From NCBI RefSeq assembly GCF_025464955.1, contig NZ_JAODNM010000030.1, positions 124,001-188,000 on the forward strand: DNA of 64,000 nucleotides, written 5' to 3'. Below the pieces are notes generated by a model. It saw only the letters and a program-made list of their open reading frames with translations, was not told the DNA's origin and made no database searches. This DNA is from Amycolatopsis sp. (lineage in GTDB: Bacteria; Actinomycetota; Actinomycetes; Mycobacteriales; Pseudonocardiaceae). Shown one piece after another: positions 36,764 to 45,730 of the stretch (position 1 is its first letter; each line of letters opens with the position of its first letter). The position numbers and the translations under genes are program-made.

Positions 36764-38185
36764 ATGCCGGAGAAAATCGACTACGACGCCAAGATCCCCA
36801 ACAACGTCAACCTCGCCGAGGACCGCCGCCTGCAGCGGGCGTTGGAGGGCTGGCAGCCGAAGTTCCTCAACTGGTGGGGCGAAATGGGACCCACCTTGGC
36901 GACTCAGGGCGTCTACCTGCGCACCGCGGTCGCCGTCGGCCGAGAGGGCTGGGCGCATTTCGACCACGTCACCGTGCCGGACTACCGCTGGGGCATCTTC
37001 CTCGCCGAACGCAACGCCGACCGCACGATCGGCTTCGGTGAACACGCCGGTGAGCCGGTGTGGCAGCAGGTCCCCGGCGAATACCGAGCGGATCTGCAGC
37101 GGCTGATCGTCATCCAGGGCGACACCGAGCCGGCATCGGTCGAACAGCAGAAACTCCTCGGCCTGACCGCGCCCAGCCTCTATGACCTGCGCAACCTCTT
37201 CCAGGTCAACGTCGAAGAGGGTCGCCATCTCTGGGCCATGGTCTACCTTTTGCACGCCTATTTCGGCAAGGAAGGCCGCGAGGAGGCCGAGGGGCTGCTG
37301 TTCCGCAACTCCGGCAGCCCTGACGCCCCTCGCATCCTTGGGGCGTTCAACGAGGAAACCGCCGACTGGCTCGCGTTCTACATGTTCACCTACTTCACCG
37401 ACCGCGACGGCAAGTACCAGCTCGGGACGTTGAAGGAGAGCGCGTTCGACCCGCTCTCGCGGACGTGCGAGTTCATGCTCAAGGAAGAAGCGCACCACAT
37501 GTTCGTCGGCACCACCGGCGTCGACCGCGTGGTGGCCCGCAGCGCCCAGCTCATCGGTGAGTACGACACGACCGACATCGCCGCGCACGGCGGGATCCCG
37601 CTCGACATCATCCAGAAGTACATCAACTTCCACTACACCGTGTCGCTGGACCTGTTCGGCAGCGAGACCTCGACCAATGCGGCGAACTACTACACCGCCG
37701 GCCTCAAAGGACGGTGGCAGGAGGCCCGCCGCAAGGACGACCACCAGCTCACCGGCGGCAGCACGTTCCTGGACAAGCCCAACCCCGACGGCACCTGGGG
37801 CGCCGAAGAGGTCCAGACCCTGCTCGCACTTAACCTGGACCTGCGCGGCGAGTACATCGCGGACTGCGAGCACGGCCTCAAGCGCTGGAACAAGATCCTC
37901 GACGACAACGGCATCAGCTTCCGGTTCAAGCTGCCCCACCCGGGGTTCAACCGTGCCGTCGGGCTCAACTCGGGCCACCACATCACCCCCGAGGGCGCCG
38001 TAGTCGACGAGCACACCTGGGAGGCGAACCGGAGCCGGTGGCTGCCGACCGGTGAGGACCTCGCGTTCGTCCGCTCGCTGATGCACCCGGTCTACGAGCG
38101 CGGCAAGATCGCGAGCTGGGTGGCGCCGCCGGCCAACGGCATCAACGGCAAACCGTTCGACTACGAGTACGTCCACCTGCGGTAA
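36764..38185 (+). CDS. boxB: Benzoyl-CoA 2,3-epoxidase oxygenase subunit BoxB
   Basis: The 473-residue diiron oxygenase has two ExxH motifs, EEGRH (about residues 150-154) and EEAHH (about 242-246), which together form the ferritin-like diiron site. BoxB inserts oxygen into benzoyl-CoA using electrons from BoxA. Length and the PNNVNLAEDRRLQRALE start agree with characterised BoxB. It is in an operon after boxC with a 2-base gap. A weak AGGCA/TGCCT stem with a T-run follows at 38212. Confidence 0.94.
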   Translation: MPEKIDYDAKIPNNVNLAEDRRLQRALEGWQPKFLNWWGEMGPTLATQGVYLRTAVAVGREGWAHFDHVTVPDYRWGIFLAERNADRTIGFGEHAGEPVWQQVPGEYRADLQRLIVIQGDTEPASVEQQKLLGLTAPSLYDLRNLFQVNVEEGRHLWAMVYLLHAYFGKEGREEAEGLLFRNSGSPDAPRILGAFNEETADWLAFYMFTYFTDRDGKYQLGTLKESAFDPLSRTCEFMLKEEAHHMFVGTTGVDRVVARSAQLIGEYDTTDIAAHGGIPLDIIQKYINFHYTVSLDLFGSETSTNAANYYTAGLKGRWQEARRKDDHQLTGGSTFLDKPNPDGTWGAEEVQTLLALNLDLRGEYIADCEHGLKRWNKILDDNGISFRFKLPHPGFNRAVGLNSGHHITPEGAVVDEHTWEANRSRWLPTGEDLAFVRSLMHPVYERGKIASWVAPPANGINGKPFDYEYVHLR

Positions 38186-38260
38186 GGCCTGGTGCATCCG
38201 AGGCCCGCGTCAGGCATTTTTGTGCCTCTTCGGTCGTATCCGTGGGTGGCACAGCCCGTC

Positions 38261-38280
38261 GCAACTCGCCGCCGAGTTGC
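38261..38280. repeat. Dispersed palindrome, copy 3
   Basis: GCAACTCGCCGCCGAGTTGC has the same arms as copy 1 with one central T-to-C change. It lies 76 bases after boxB. Confidence 0.8.
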
Positions 38281-38532
38281 GACGGCGTTGCCTCAAGGCC
38301 ACCGCTCGGCGGCTGCTTGTGGTGCCGGGGTGGTGTCGGTGCGACTGGTGAGGTTCGTCGGCGGGGTACCGACACGACACAACCGACCCTCGGATCAGCA
38401 AAGGAGTACCTACACGTCCCGGCCGGGTGCTTGTGACGCTGTTCTGCACGGCCTGTCCTGTCGTCGGCGTGGGGTATCGGGGGACCTGCCGTTCACTCAC
38501 ACGGGTCGGTCGCGTGTGTGGGTCGTTGCCGC

Positions 38533-38552
38533 GCAACTCGCCGTCGAGTTGC
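38533..38552. repeat. Dispersed palindrome, copy 4
   Basis: GCAACTCGCCGTCGAGTTGC is identical to copies 1 and 5. It lies in the intergenic region after boxB and the convergent PaaX-like gene. Confidence 0.8.
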
Positions 38553-38634
38553 GGCGGTGGCAGAACCGGGCGTGGGACTCGGCTCCGTCACCGTGGGACT
38601 CGCCGACGGTGCGCCCTGCTTGAGAGCTCAACCA

Positions 38635-38658
38635 GGGCACAAAAGTACAAAAGTGCCC
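38635..38658 (-). terminator. Hairpin after the PaaX-like gene
   Basis: GGGCAC, loop AAAAGTACAAAA, GTGCCC. The stem is 6 bp and lies 17 bases past the PaaX-like stop. The A-rich 12-base loop has the same pattern as the hairpin at 48141. Confidence 0.6.
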
Positions 38659-38674
38659 ACGCCGTCGCGTCGCG

Positions 38675-39523
38675 TCAGGGGGCGTGGAGGAGTTTGTCCC
38701 AGTGGAGTTGGGCGGCGTCGCGCCAGTCCGCGTGCTTGCGCCGGAAGAGCGCCGCGGCTTTCACCCCGCTCCAGTTCCCCGGCAGCAGCCGAGACGGCAG
38801 GCCGGGATCGAGGAACGGGAACCGCCGCCATTCGTGCACCAGACGCGTCTGGGCATGCAGGATCGCTTCGCCGGCACTCGGTTCGACGCCGGTGAACTCG
38901 TCGATGAAGTCCTCGTAGTGCCGGTCGAGTTCACTGAGGTCCCACGAACGCCTGACCATGTCGTGCTCGTTGCCGACGTTGCCGTAGGACGCGATGAACG
39001 ACATGGGCGGCGAGTCGACTGTCAGCTCGCCGACGATCCGGTTCGCCTCGGCCTGGCGTGAGGTGTCCGGGCTGACCCACACCCCCGGCACGGGCGAGCC
39101 GAAACCCGCCCACGTGAGCTGCGTCCGTACGCGGTGGCGCAGGTCGCGCTGCGCTTCGGGGACCGAGACCAGCAGCATCAGCCACTCGCCGTCCCACGCC
39201 GCCCGCTCCTGGCCGAACTCGTAGATGCGCTGCGCGCCCTCGGTGAGCAGCCGCCGGCCCGGCGGGGTCAGGCACCAGCGCACCCGACGTCCGGCCCGTT
39301 CCGACTCCAGCCAGCCCTCGTTCGCCGAGCGGGCCAGCGCCTGACGCGCCGACTTCTCCTCGATCCCGAACAGCGCCAGGACGTCGACCAGCGTCGACGT
39401 CCACACCGGGACCTGGCGCGGTAGCGCGTACTCGCCGAGCACGGTCATCAGGATCGAGCGCGCGCTGGTGTGGCTGACCTCGCGCCGCCTGGTCACCTGG
39501 GGACGTGGTCCGCCTTCCGACAT
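38675..39523 (-). CDS. PaaX family transcriptional regulator
   Basis: The 282-residue protein has the PaaX three-part layout: an N-terminal winged helix (about 20-90, ARSILMTVLGEYALPR), a central domain (about 105-180) and a C-terminal domain (about 190-280). PaaX represses phenylacetate genes and is released by phenylacetyl-CoA. Here no paa gene is present, but boxCB is convergent, so this member may respond to benzoyl-CoA or a related ester. That is inference from position. The ATG at 39523 fits the family. Confidence 0.92.
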   Translation of the reverse strand: MSEGGPRPQVTRRREVSHTSARSILMTVLGEYALPRQVPVWTSTLVDVLALFGIEEKSARQALARSANEGWLESERAGRRVRWCLTPPGRRLLTEGAQRIYEFGQERAAWDGEWLMLLVSVPEAQRDLRHRVRTQLTWAGFGSPVPGVWVSPDTSRQAEANRIVGELTVDSPPMSFIASYGNVGNEHDMVRRSWDLSELDRHYEDFIDEFTGVEPSAGEAILHAQTRLVHEWRRFPFLDPGLPSRLLPGNWSGVKAAALFRRKHADWRDAAQLHWDKLLHAP

Positions 39524-39878
39524 GGGCTCACCGGCTTCGCTGGGTTGGTCATGTGGTCACCTGACGTTTCAGGTTACCGATCAGGGCGGGCTCTTTTGTG
39601 CCTTTGTGCCCTTTGGAGTCGGAAGGCGCGGGCCGGGTTGTCGACGCGGCCAGCAGTGCGATGGCGGCCGGAGTGCGCCAGTCGGTCTGTCCGAACAAGG
39701 ACCCCGTAGATACGTGGGTAACTGAGGGCAACATGTTCAAGCTGGCACGTACCTCACACACTGTGTGCATACCGTCACGTTTCCACCCGGAAAACCCAGG
39801 GCTCTTGTCGCCTCACCTTGTATTCGGTATAACCGTATAGCAAACTGACGGAATAGCCGATGACGATGGGATAGTGAC
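39524..39878. other. Intergenic region between the divergent PaaX-like and HAD genes
   Basis: These 355 bases hold no supported gene. Two dyads stand out. CACACACTGTGTG (39755-39767) has perfect 6-base arms. CGGTATAACCG (39825-39835) lies about 44 bases before the HAD start in an AT-rich stretch. Either could be an operator for the PaaX-like protein or the nearby GntR. Repeated TTTGTGCC words occur near 39594-39609. Confidence 0.5.
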
Positions 39879-40553
39879 ATGACCGAGACTCGCTGGGCCA
39901 CATTCGACTGCTTTGGCACGCTGGTGGACTGGCGCCACGGCATCGCCACCGGCGCCGAACTGCTGTTTCCCGGCCGCGGCGCGCAGCTGCTGGAGCTGTA
40001 CGGCGGGCACGAACGCCAGGTGCAGCGTGAGACTCCGGGCATGAGGTATCGCTTGGTCATGGCGGAGGCTCTGCGCCGAACAGCGCGCGAAGCAGGGCTC
40101 GACCTGCTGGAGGACGACGCGTCGGTGCTCGCCGCCGGGATCCCGTACTGGCCGGCGTTCGCCGAAACCGCCGGCGCGCTCGCCGAACTTCGGGACGCGG
40201 GCTGGCGGCTGGCGCTGCTGACCAACTGCGACCGCGACCTCATCGGCGAGACCCAGCGGCGCCTGGGTGTCCCGATCGACGTCGTCGTCACCGCCGAAGA
40301 CGTCGGCTCCTACAAGCCCGACCACCGCCACTTCACCCGGTTCGAGACCGCGTTCGGTGCCACCCGCGACAGCTGGGTGCACGTGGCGCAGGGCTACTTC
40401 CACGACATCGTGCCCGCGAGCGAACTGGCGATCCCGCGCGTCTGGATCAACCGGCACGCGGCGACCGACGACCCGTCGATCGCCGACGCCGTCCTGCCCG
40501 ACCTCAACGGCCTGCTCAAGACGGTCGAGCAGGTGAACCTCAGCGCGCGGTGA
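39879..40553 (+). CDS. HAD superfamily hydrolase (haloacid dehalogenase type II-like)
   Basis: The 224-residue protein has HAD motif I FDCFGTLVDW (nucleophile Asp9), motif II LLTNCD and a motif III/IV region with YKPDHRHF. The helical cap after motif I and the overall size fit the L-2-haloacid dehalogenase/phosphatase group. The substrate is unknown. It sits in the catabolic island beside a FadR-type GntR gene and may remove a phosphate or halogen from a carboxylic acid. Confidence 0.88.
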   Translation: MTETRWATFDCFGTLVDWRHGIATGAELLFPGRGAQLLELYGGHERQVQRETPGMRYRLVMAEALRRTAREAGLDLLEDDASVLAAGIPYWPAFAETAGALAELRDAGWRLALLTNCDRDLIGETQRRLGVPIDVVVTAEDVGSYKPDHRHFTRFETAFGATRDSWVHVAQGYFHDIVPASELAIPRVWINRHAATDDPSIADAVLPDLNGLLKTVEQVNLSAR

Positions 40554-40655
40554 CCTTCCGGCTGGGGACAATCGCACCGCAGACCAATCCCCGTTCACCC
40601 GGACTCGGTTATGCGGTCTGACTGTTAGGCTGCGGCCTGGGAAAAGGGGGCTGAA

Positions 40656-41291
40656 GTGGTAGTGACATTGCAGACCACGAGCACCAGGGACGCGCTCGTG
40701 GCCGAGGTACGCAAGCAGATCCTCAGCGGCGAGCTGCGCCCTGGCGAAACGCTGACCGAAAACGCCCTCGCGACCACGTTCGGCGTGGCCCGGCCGACGG
40801 TCCGCTCTGCGCTGCAGGTCCTGGTCGGGCGCAACCTCGTGCGGCAGTCCGGCGGGCGGTCGCTCACCGTTCCCGAGCTGACCGATGCCGACGTGCGCGA
40901 TCTGTTCTTCGTGCGGACGCCGTTGGAGCTCGAAGCCGTCCGGGTGATCATCGAAAACGGTTCGTCGCTGGCGTCGACCGAGGAGCGCCTCGCCGAGATG
41001 GAAGCCCTCCCCGCCGACGCGAGCTGGGGCGAGCGCGTCGAAACGCACACGGCGTTCCACCTCGCGCTGGTCGACGCCGCCGGCAGCACCCGCCTCAGCC
41101 GGATCTACCCGGCGATGCAGGAGGAAATGCAGCTCTGCCTGGCTCAGCTCAGCTCGTCCTACCCCGGCTCGCAGGACCTCGCCCGCGAACACCGCGACCT
41201 GCTCGACGCCATCCGGTCCGGTGACATCGAGCGCGCCCGCACCGAGATGGGCGACCACCTCGGCCGGGCTCTGGGCAGCCTCACCGCCTGA
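40656..41291 (+). CDS. FadR-subfamily GntR regulator
   Basis: The 211-residue protein has a winged helix (about 8-70, EVRKQILSGELRPGETLTENALA) and an all-helical FCD domain (about 80-205). FCD conserved residues include LFFVRTPLELEAV and the metal-ligand-like HTAFH and REHRDLLDAI segments. It probably binds a carboxylic acid or CoA ester. It ends 12 bases before the convergent acyl-CoA ligase gene and is the likeliest regulator of the ligase and the CoA operon beyond it. Confidence 0.92.
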   Translation: MVVTLQTTSTRDALVAEVRKQILSGELRPGETLTENALATTFGVARPTVRSALQVLVGRNLVRQSGGRSLTVPELTDADVRDLFFVRTPLELEAVRVIIENGSSLASTEERLAEMEALPADASWGERVETHTAFHLALVDAAGSTRLSRIYPAMQEEMQLCLAQLSSSYPGSQDLAREHRDLLDAIRSGDIERARTEMGDHLGRALGSLTA

Positions 41292-41303
41292 GGTTCTCCT
41301 GCG

Positions 41304-42965
41304 TCAGAGGCGGTCGCGGAGTTCACGCTTAAGGATCTTGCCCGCGGCGGACACCGGGATCCGCTCGACGAACCGGAGTTCGCGGAGGCGTTTGTACGGC
41401 AGCACTTTCGCGTTCACCGCGGCGACCAGCTTCTCGGCATCGACGGTGTGGCCGGGAGCGGTGACGACGAACGCCACCGGAAGCTCGCCGACGTCGGCCT
41501 GCGGCCTGCCGACCACCGCCGCCCCGAGGACGCCGGGCTGTGCCAGCAGCAGCTCTTCCAGCTCGCGCGGATAGACGTTGTATCCCTTGTACAGCAGCAT
41601 GTCCTTCTTGCGGTCGACGATGAACAGGTAGCCGTCGTCGTCGAGGAGCCCGATGTCACCGGTGTGCAGCCAGCCGTCCACCAGCGCCGCCGCGGTCTCC
41701 TGCGGCCGGTTGAGGTAGCCGGTCATCATCTGCGGACCCCGCAGGCACACCTCGCCCTCGGTGTTCGGCGGTATCGCGTCCTCGCCACCGTCGACCGGCA
41801 CGATCTTGATCTCGGTGTCGGGAATCGGCAGCCCCACCGACCCGACCTTGCGGACCCCGGACAGGTGCGTCGGCGACACGACCGCGCCCATGGTCATCTC
41901 GGTCATCCCGTAGCCCTCGATGATCGGCACGCCGGGAAACCGCGCCTGCAGCCTGGTGATCACCTCGTGGGCGAGGGGAGCGGCACCGGAGGACACGCCC
42001 CGCACCGACGAAAGGTCGCGCGTGGCGAAATCGGGGCAGGCGAGCAACGCCGCGTAGAGCGCGGGGGCGCCGCCGATCGTGGTCACCTGCCAGCGTTCGG
42101 CGTCGGCGAGGTAGCGGACCGGGTCGAACCGGTCGGCCAGCACGAGCGTGGTTCCGCTGAGCACCGGCACGTTGAGGCCGCCGATGATCCCCATCGCGTG
42201 GAACCACGGCGTCAGCGTCACCGCGACGCCGCTGCCGATCCGTCCCGGCCACTCCCGTTCGTCGCCGATCTGCTCGATTGTCAGGTCGCCGCGCGCGTCG
42301 AGGACGGGCACCGAACCGCTCCGGCAGGTGCTCTGCAGGCTGTTGACCACGATGTTGCGGTGCGGCAGGCAGACGCCTTTCGAACGGCCTGTCGTGCCGC
42401 CGGTGTAGGAGATGTGCGCGAGATCGGCCAACACATCGATCTCGACGTCCGGGCGAGTGTCGGGCTGATCGCCGTGGAACGCCTCGAACTCGACCTGCGA
42501 CTCGGTGAGTTCGGCGACCGGCGACACCACCACGACCCGGCGCACCGGTGTGTCGGCCAGCACCGAGGTCAAGGTGGCCGACAGCGGCCCGAACGTAACC
42601 ACCGCGACCGCGCCGCAGTCGGTCAGCTGGGCCACCAGGTCGTCGGCGGGCAGGAGTGGGTTCGCCGGGCTGAACGTGGCCCCGGCCAGCAGGATCCCGT
42701 AGTAGGCCACGGGATAGGCCAGGCAGTTCGGCAAATGGATCGACACGACGTCGCCGCGGCCGATCCCGTCGGCACGCAGCGCGTTGGCGAACCGGCACGC
42801 CGCGATGTAGGTCTCGGCGAACCCGAGCGAACGCTCACCGTGCGCGAACGCCGTCCGGTCGCCGTAGCGCGCGGCCGCGCCGGCCAGGATCGAACCCACC
42901 GGCACTGCCGGATAGTCGAAGGACACCGGGAAATCGGCGGGACTGACGCCGGCAGTGGTGGTCAT
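41304..42965 (-). CDS. AMP-dependent acyl-CoA ligase
   Basis: The 553-residue enzyme of the ANL superfamily has the P-loop-like YTGGTTGRSKG, the A5 motif GYGMTEMTMG, the hinge TGDIGLLDDDGYLFIVDRKKD and the C-terminal catalytic Lys in SAAGKILKRELRD. It activates a carboxylic acid to its CoA thioester. The substrate could be an aromatic acid feeding the box pathway or a medium-chain acid; sequence alone does not decide. The ATG at 42965 agrees with the family. It is divergent from the MaoC-CitE-CoA-transferase operon, 109 bases apart. Confidence 0.9.
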   Translation of the reverse strand: MTTTAGVSPADFPVSFDYPAVPVGSILAGAAARYGDRTAFAHGERSLGFAETYIAACRFANALRADGIGRGDVVSIHLPNCLAYPVAYYGILLAGATFSPANPLLPADDLVAQLTDCGAVAVVTFGPLSATLTSVLADTPVRRVVVVSPVAELTESQVEFEAFHGDQPDTRPDVEIDVLADLAHISYTGGTTGRSKGVCLPHRNIVVNSLQSTCRSGSVPVLDARGDLTIEQIGDEREWPGRIGSGVAVTLTPWFHAMGIIGGLNVPVLSGTTLVLADRFDPVRYLADAERWQVTTIGGAPALYAALLACPDFATRDLSSVRGVSSGAAPLAHEVITRLQARFPGVPIIEGYGMTEMTMGAVVSPTHLSGVRKVGSVGLPIPDTEIKIVPVDGGEDAIPPNTEGEVCLRGPQMMTGYLNRPQETAAALVDGWLHTGDIGLLDDDGYLFIVDRKKDMLLYKGYNVYPRELEELLLAQPGVLGAAVVGRPQADVGELPVAFVVTAPGHTVDAEKLVAAVNAKVLPYKRLRELRFVERIPVSAAGKILKRELRDRL

Positions 42966-43074
42966 CACCCCAACATACGAAGATCGACGTCGAACCCGCA
43001 AGGAACACCGCGACACTCGGTCGCCAAAACGCGCTCCCGCTGCCGGGGTCGGTTCAGCGGCACATAATCGGCAC

Positions 43075-43626
43075 ATGGACGACGGTGAAAAGGGTTGGCA
43101 GGGCAGGTACTTCGAGGACTTCACGGTCGGCGCCGTCTACCGCCACCCGCTGGGCCGCACGGTCACCGAGACCGACAACTCGTGGCTCACGCTGCTCACC
43201 CAGAACACCGCCCCGCTGCATTTCGACCGGCACTACGCGGCCCAGACGACCTGGGGCAAGCCGCTGGTCGACTCGACGTTCACCCTGGCGCTGATCACCG
43301 GGCAGAGCGTGACCGACGTGTCCATGCACGTCATGGCCAACCTCGGCTGGGACCGGGTCCGGCTGCCGAACCCGGTGTTCGAGGGCGACACCCTGTACTC
43401 CCAGTCCGAAGTGCTGACCAAGCGCGATTCTTCTTCGCATCCCGACGTCGGCATCGTCAGCGTCCGGACGGCCGGGTTCAACCAGGACGGGACGATCGTG
43501 ATCACCTTCGAACGCACGTTGATGGTCTACCGGCGTGGACAGGGTCCGCGGTTCGCCGCCGTCGAGCCGGTCTGGGACGAGCGGTCACGCCGCGCGGCCG
43601 GGCTCGACGAACACGACCCGTCATGA
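43075..43626 (+). CDS. MaoC family hydratase, probable itaconyl-CoA hydratase
   Basis: The 183-residue single-hotdog protein has a catalytic region TQNTAPLHFD (in place of the canonical GDxNPxH), as in the mesaconyl/itaconyl-CoA hydratase-like subgroup that includes mycobacterial proteins of similar size. In itaconate breakdown this step converts itaconyl-CoA to citramalyl-CoA. The ATG at 43075 fits the family start GRYFEDFTVG. It leads an operon; its TGA overlaps the ATG of the CitE gene. The function is inferred mainly from operon composition. Confidence 0.87.
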   Translation: MDDGEKGWQGRYFEDFTVGAVYRHPLGRTVTETDNSWLTLLTQNTAPLHFDRHYAAQTTWGKPLVDSTFTLALITGQSVTDVSMHVMANLGWDRVRLPNPVFEGDTLYSQSEVLTKRDSSSHPDVGIVSVRTAGFNQDGTIVITFERTLMVYRRGQGPRFAAVEPVWDERSRRAAGLDEHDPS

Positions 43627-44453
43627 ACGCCGAACAGGCGAGGTCGTTGCTGTTCGTCCCGGGCAACCGCCCCGATCGGTTCGCCAAGGCCGCGGCGAGC
43701 GGGGCGGACGTCGTGCTGTGCGACCTGGAGGACGCGGTGTCTCCGGACGGCAAGTCCGACGCCCGGGCAGCCGTCGCGGACTGGGTCGCCGAGCACCCGG
43801 CCGTCGTGCGGATCAACGCCGCGGACACCCCCTGGTACGACGACGACCTCGCCGCCTTGGCCGAGGCGCGGAGTTTGCTGGGTGTCGTCCTGCCCAAAGC
43901 CGACGTGTCTGCAGTGCGCGCCACCGTGCCACGCCTGCCGACCGGCGTCGGCCTGTTGGCACTGGTGGAGACAGCACGCGGCGTGCGCGACGCGGACGCG
44001 CTCGCCGAGATCCCCGGGGTCCGGAGGCTGCTGTTCGGCAACCTCGACTTCGGCCTCGACGCCGGGATCACCCCGACCGGTGACGACGAGCCCGAGCTGG
44101 CCTACGCGCGGTCCCGCCTCGTCATCGCCTCGCGGGCGGCCGGTCTCGCCGCGCCGGTGGACGGCGTCTGCACCGACCTCGACGACCCGGACCGGATCAC
44201 CGACTCGGCGCGACGCGCCCGCAATGCCGGGTTCGGCGGCAAGTTCTGCTTACACCCCAAGCAGGTCACCGCAGTGAACGCGGCGTTCAGCCCCACTGAG
44301 CGGGAGCTCGGCTGGGCGCGCCGGGTGATGGACGTCGCAGCCGGTTCCGGGGGCGCGGCAGTCAGGATGGACGGGGAAATGATCGACAAGCCGCGCCTGG
44401 AACTGGCGCGGCGGTTGCTCGCCGCGGCGGGCGAGGAGGGATACCCCGGATGA
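43623..44453 (+). CDS. CitE-like CoA ester lyase, probable citramalyl-CoA lyase
   Basis: The 276-residue protein carries the CitE/HpcH motifs LFVPGNRPDRFAKA, CDLEDAVSPDGK, LALVETARGV and LFGNLDFGLDAG, with the Mg-binding Glu and Asp in place. Stand-alone CitE proteins cleave beta-hydroxyacyl-CoA esters such as citramalyl-CoA to acetyl-CoA and pyruvate. The start overlaps the MaoC stop and its stop overlaps the next gene (both ATGA), indicating a coupled pathway unit. Confidence 0.9.
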   Translation: MNAEQARSLLFVPGNRPDRFAKAAASGADVVLCDLEDAVSPDGKSDARAAVADWVAEHPAVVRINAADTPWYDDDLAALAEARSLLGVVLPKADVSAVRATVPRLPTGVGLLALVETARGVRDADALAEIPGVRRLLFGNLDFGLDAGITPTGDDEPELAYARSRLVIASRAAGLAAPVDGVCTDLDDPDRITDSARRARNAGFGGKFCLHPKQVTAVNAAFSPTERELGWARRVMDVAAGSGGAAVRMDGEMIDKPRLELARRLLAAAGEEGYPG

Positions 44454-45730
44454 CCGCGCGACTGGATCGGCCCAACGAGCCGGAGGACGTACTCGCGCAC
44501 ATTCCCGAAGGCGCCGACGTGATCGTGCCGCTGACGCTGGGTGAGCCCATCGGCCTGATCGACACCCTCGAAGCGCACGCCGAGGAGCTGCGCGGCGTGC
44601 GGATCCACCGGATGGACCCGTATCTGCGCCGCCGCTACATCGACGGCGAGTTCCCCGGCAAGCTCGAGCACGTCGACTACTTTCTCGGCGCCGGCTCGCG
44701 GCAGGCGTTCTGGGACGGCCACTGCGATCTCGTGCCGAACCATTTCAGCGAGATGCCGCTGCTGCTCAGGAAGTCCACGCGCTGCACGATCGCACTCGCC
44801 GCGGCCAGCCCGCCCGACCGCCACGGCTACTTCAGCCTGGGCACCAACGCCGACTACACCGCCGCGTTCATTGGCGAGATCCCGTTCTTCCTCGAGGTCA
44901 ACGCGCAGATGCCCCGCACCTTCGGGCACAACCAGCTGCACCTGAGCCAGATTGCCGGCTGGACCCGCGTCGACCGCCCGCTGTACGAGGCCACCGTGCC
45001 CCCACCGGACGACCGCGACCAGCGCATCGCGGACCTGATCGCCGAGCGCGTGCCCGACGGCGCCTGCCTGCAGATCGGCATCGGCCGGATCCCCAACGCG
45101 CTGCTCACCTCCCTGGCCGGGCACCGCGACCTCGGCCTGCACACCGAGGCGCTCTCCGACGGCGTGCTGGACCTGATGGAGGCCGGCGCGCTGACCGGCG
45201 CCCGCAAGCTCCACGAGCGCAACAAACACGTCGCGACCTTCTGCATCGGCACGAAACGGCTCTACGACTGGCTCGACAACAACACCTCCGTGGCGTTGGA
45301 ACCCGTCGACTGGGTCAACGACCCGCGCGTGGTGGCCAAGGAGCCGAACTTCGTCTCCATCAACGCCACCAGCGAGGTCGACCTGATGGGACAGGCCGCG
45401 AGTGAGACCATCGGCGGGCGCTACTGGTCATCCTCGGGCGGGCAAGCCGACTTCGCCCGCGGGGCGATGTACTCCGTAGGAGGTAAGGCGTTCCTCGTCC
45501 TGCACTCCACCACCCACGACGGGGCGAGCCGGATCAACCTGCAGCTCACCCCGGGCAGCGTCGTCACGACGTTGAAGAACACCGTCGACCACATCGTCAC
45601 CGAGTACGGCGTGGCGGAGCTGCGGGGGAGAAGCCTCTCTCAGCGGGCGGACGCGCTGATCAGGATCGCTCACCCGCAGCACCGCGACCGGCTGACCGCC
45701 GAGGCCCGGAAGTTCGGCTTCCTGCGCTGA
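44450..45730 (+). CDS. Acetyl-CoA hydrolase/transferase family protein, probable itaconate CoA-transferase
   Basis: The 426-residue class I CoA-transferase has the active-site Glu309 in ATSEVDLMGQ and the C-terminal GGQADFARGA and EYGVAELRGRS segments of the acetyl-CoA hydrolase/4-hydroxybutyrate CoA-transferase family. In the Yersinia rip operon a protein of this family, with a MaoC and a CitE protein, degrades itaconate. The same three-gene set here suggests activation of itaconate or a similar dicarboxylate with a CoA donor. Class is firm; substrate is inferred. Confidence 0.9.
   Translation: MTARLDRPNEPEDVLAHIPEGADVIVPLTLGEPIGLIDTLEAHAEELRGVRIHRMDPYLRRRYIDGEFPGKLEHVDYFLGAGSRQAFWDGHCDLVPNHFSEMPLLLRKSTRCTIALAAASPPDRHGYFSLGTNADYTAAFIGEIPFFLEVNAQMPRTFGHNQLHLSQIAGWTRVDRPLYEATVPPPDDRDQRIADLIAERVPDGACLQIGIGRIPNALLTSLAGHRDLGLHTEALSDGVLDLMEAGALTGARKLHERNKHVATFCIGTKRLYDWLDNNTSVALEPVDWVNDPRVVAKEPNFVSINATSEVDLMGQAASETIGGRYWSSSGGQADFARGAMYSVGGKAFLVLHSTTHDGASRINLQLTPGSVVTTLKNTVDHIVTEYGVAELRGRSLSQRADALIRIAHPQHRDRLTAEARKFGFLR

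Larger units (their letters stand above)
38186..38674. other. Intergenic region with two palindromic repeats and hairpins
   Basis: These 489 bases between the convergent boxB and PaaX-like genes hold no convincing gene on either strand; short open frames lack codon bias and start signals. The region contains a weak terminator-like AGGCA/TGCCT stem with five Ts (38212-38227), repeat copies 3 and 4 (38261 and 38533) and a hairpin after the PaaX-like gene (38635). Confidence 0.7.

Noticed and set aside
38242..38436. 64-residue open frame in the boxB-PaaX intergenic region
   Set aside because: No ribosome binding site or homology, and it spans a dispersed palindrome.
39549..39770. 73-residue minus-strand open frame upstream of the PaaX-like gene
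   Set aside because: No recognisable family and weak codon bias; the region is better explained as a regulatory interval.
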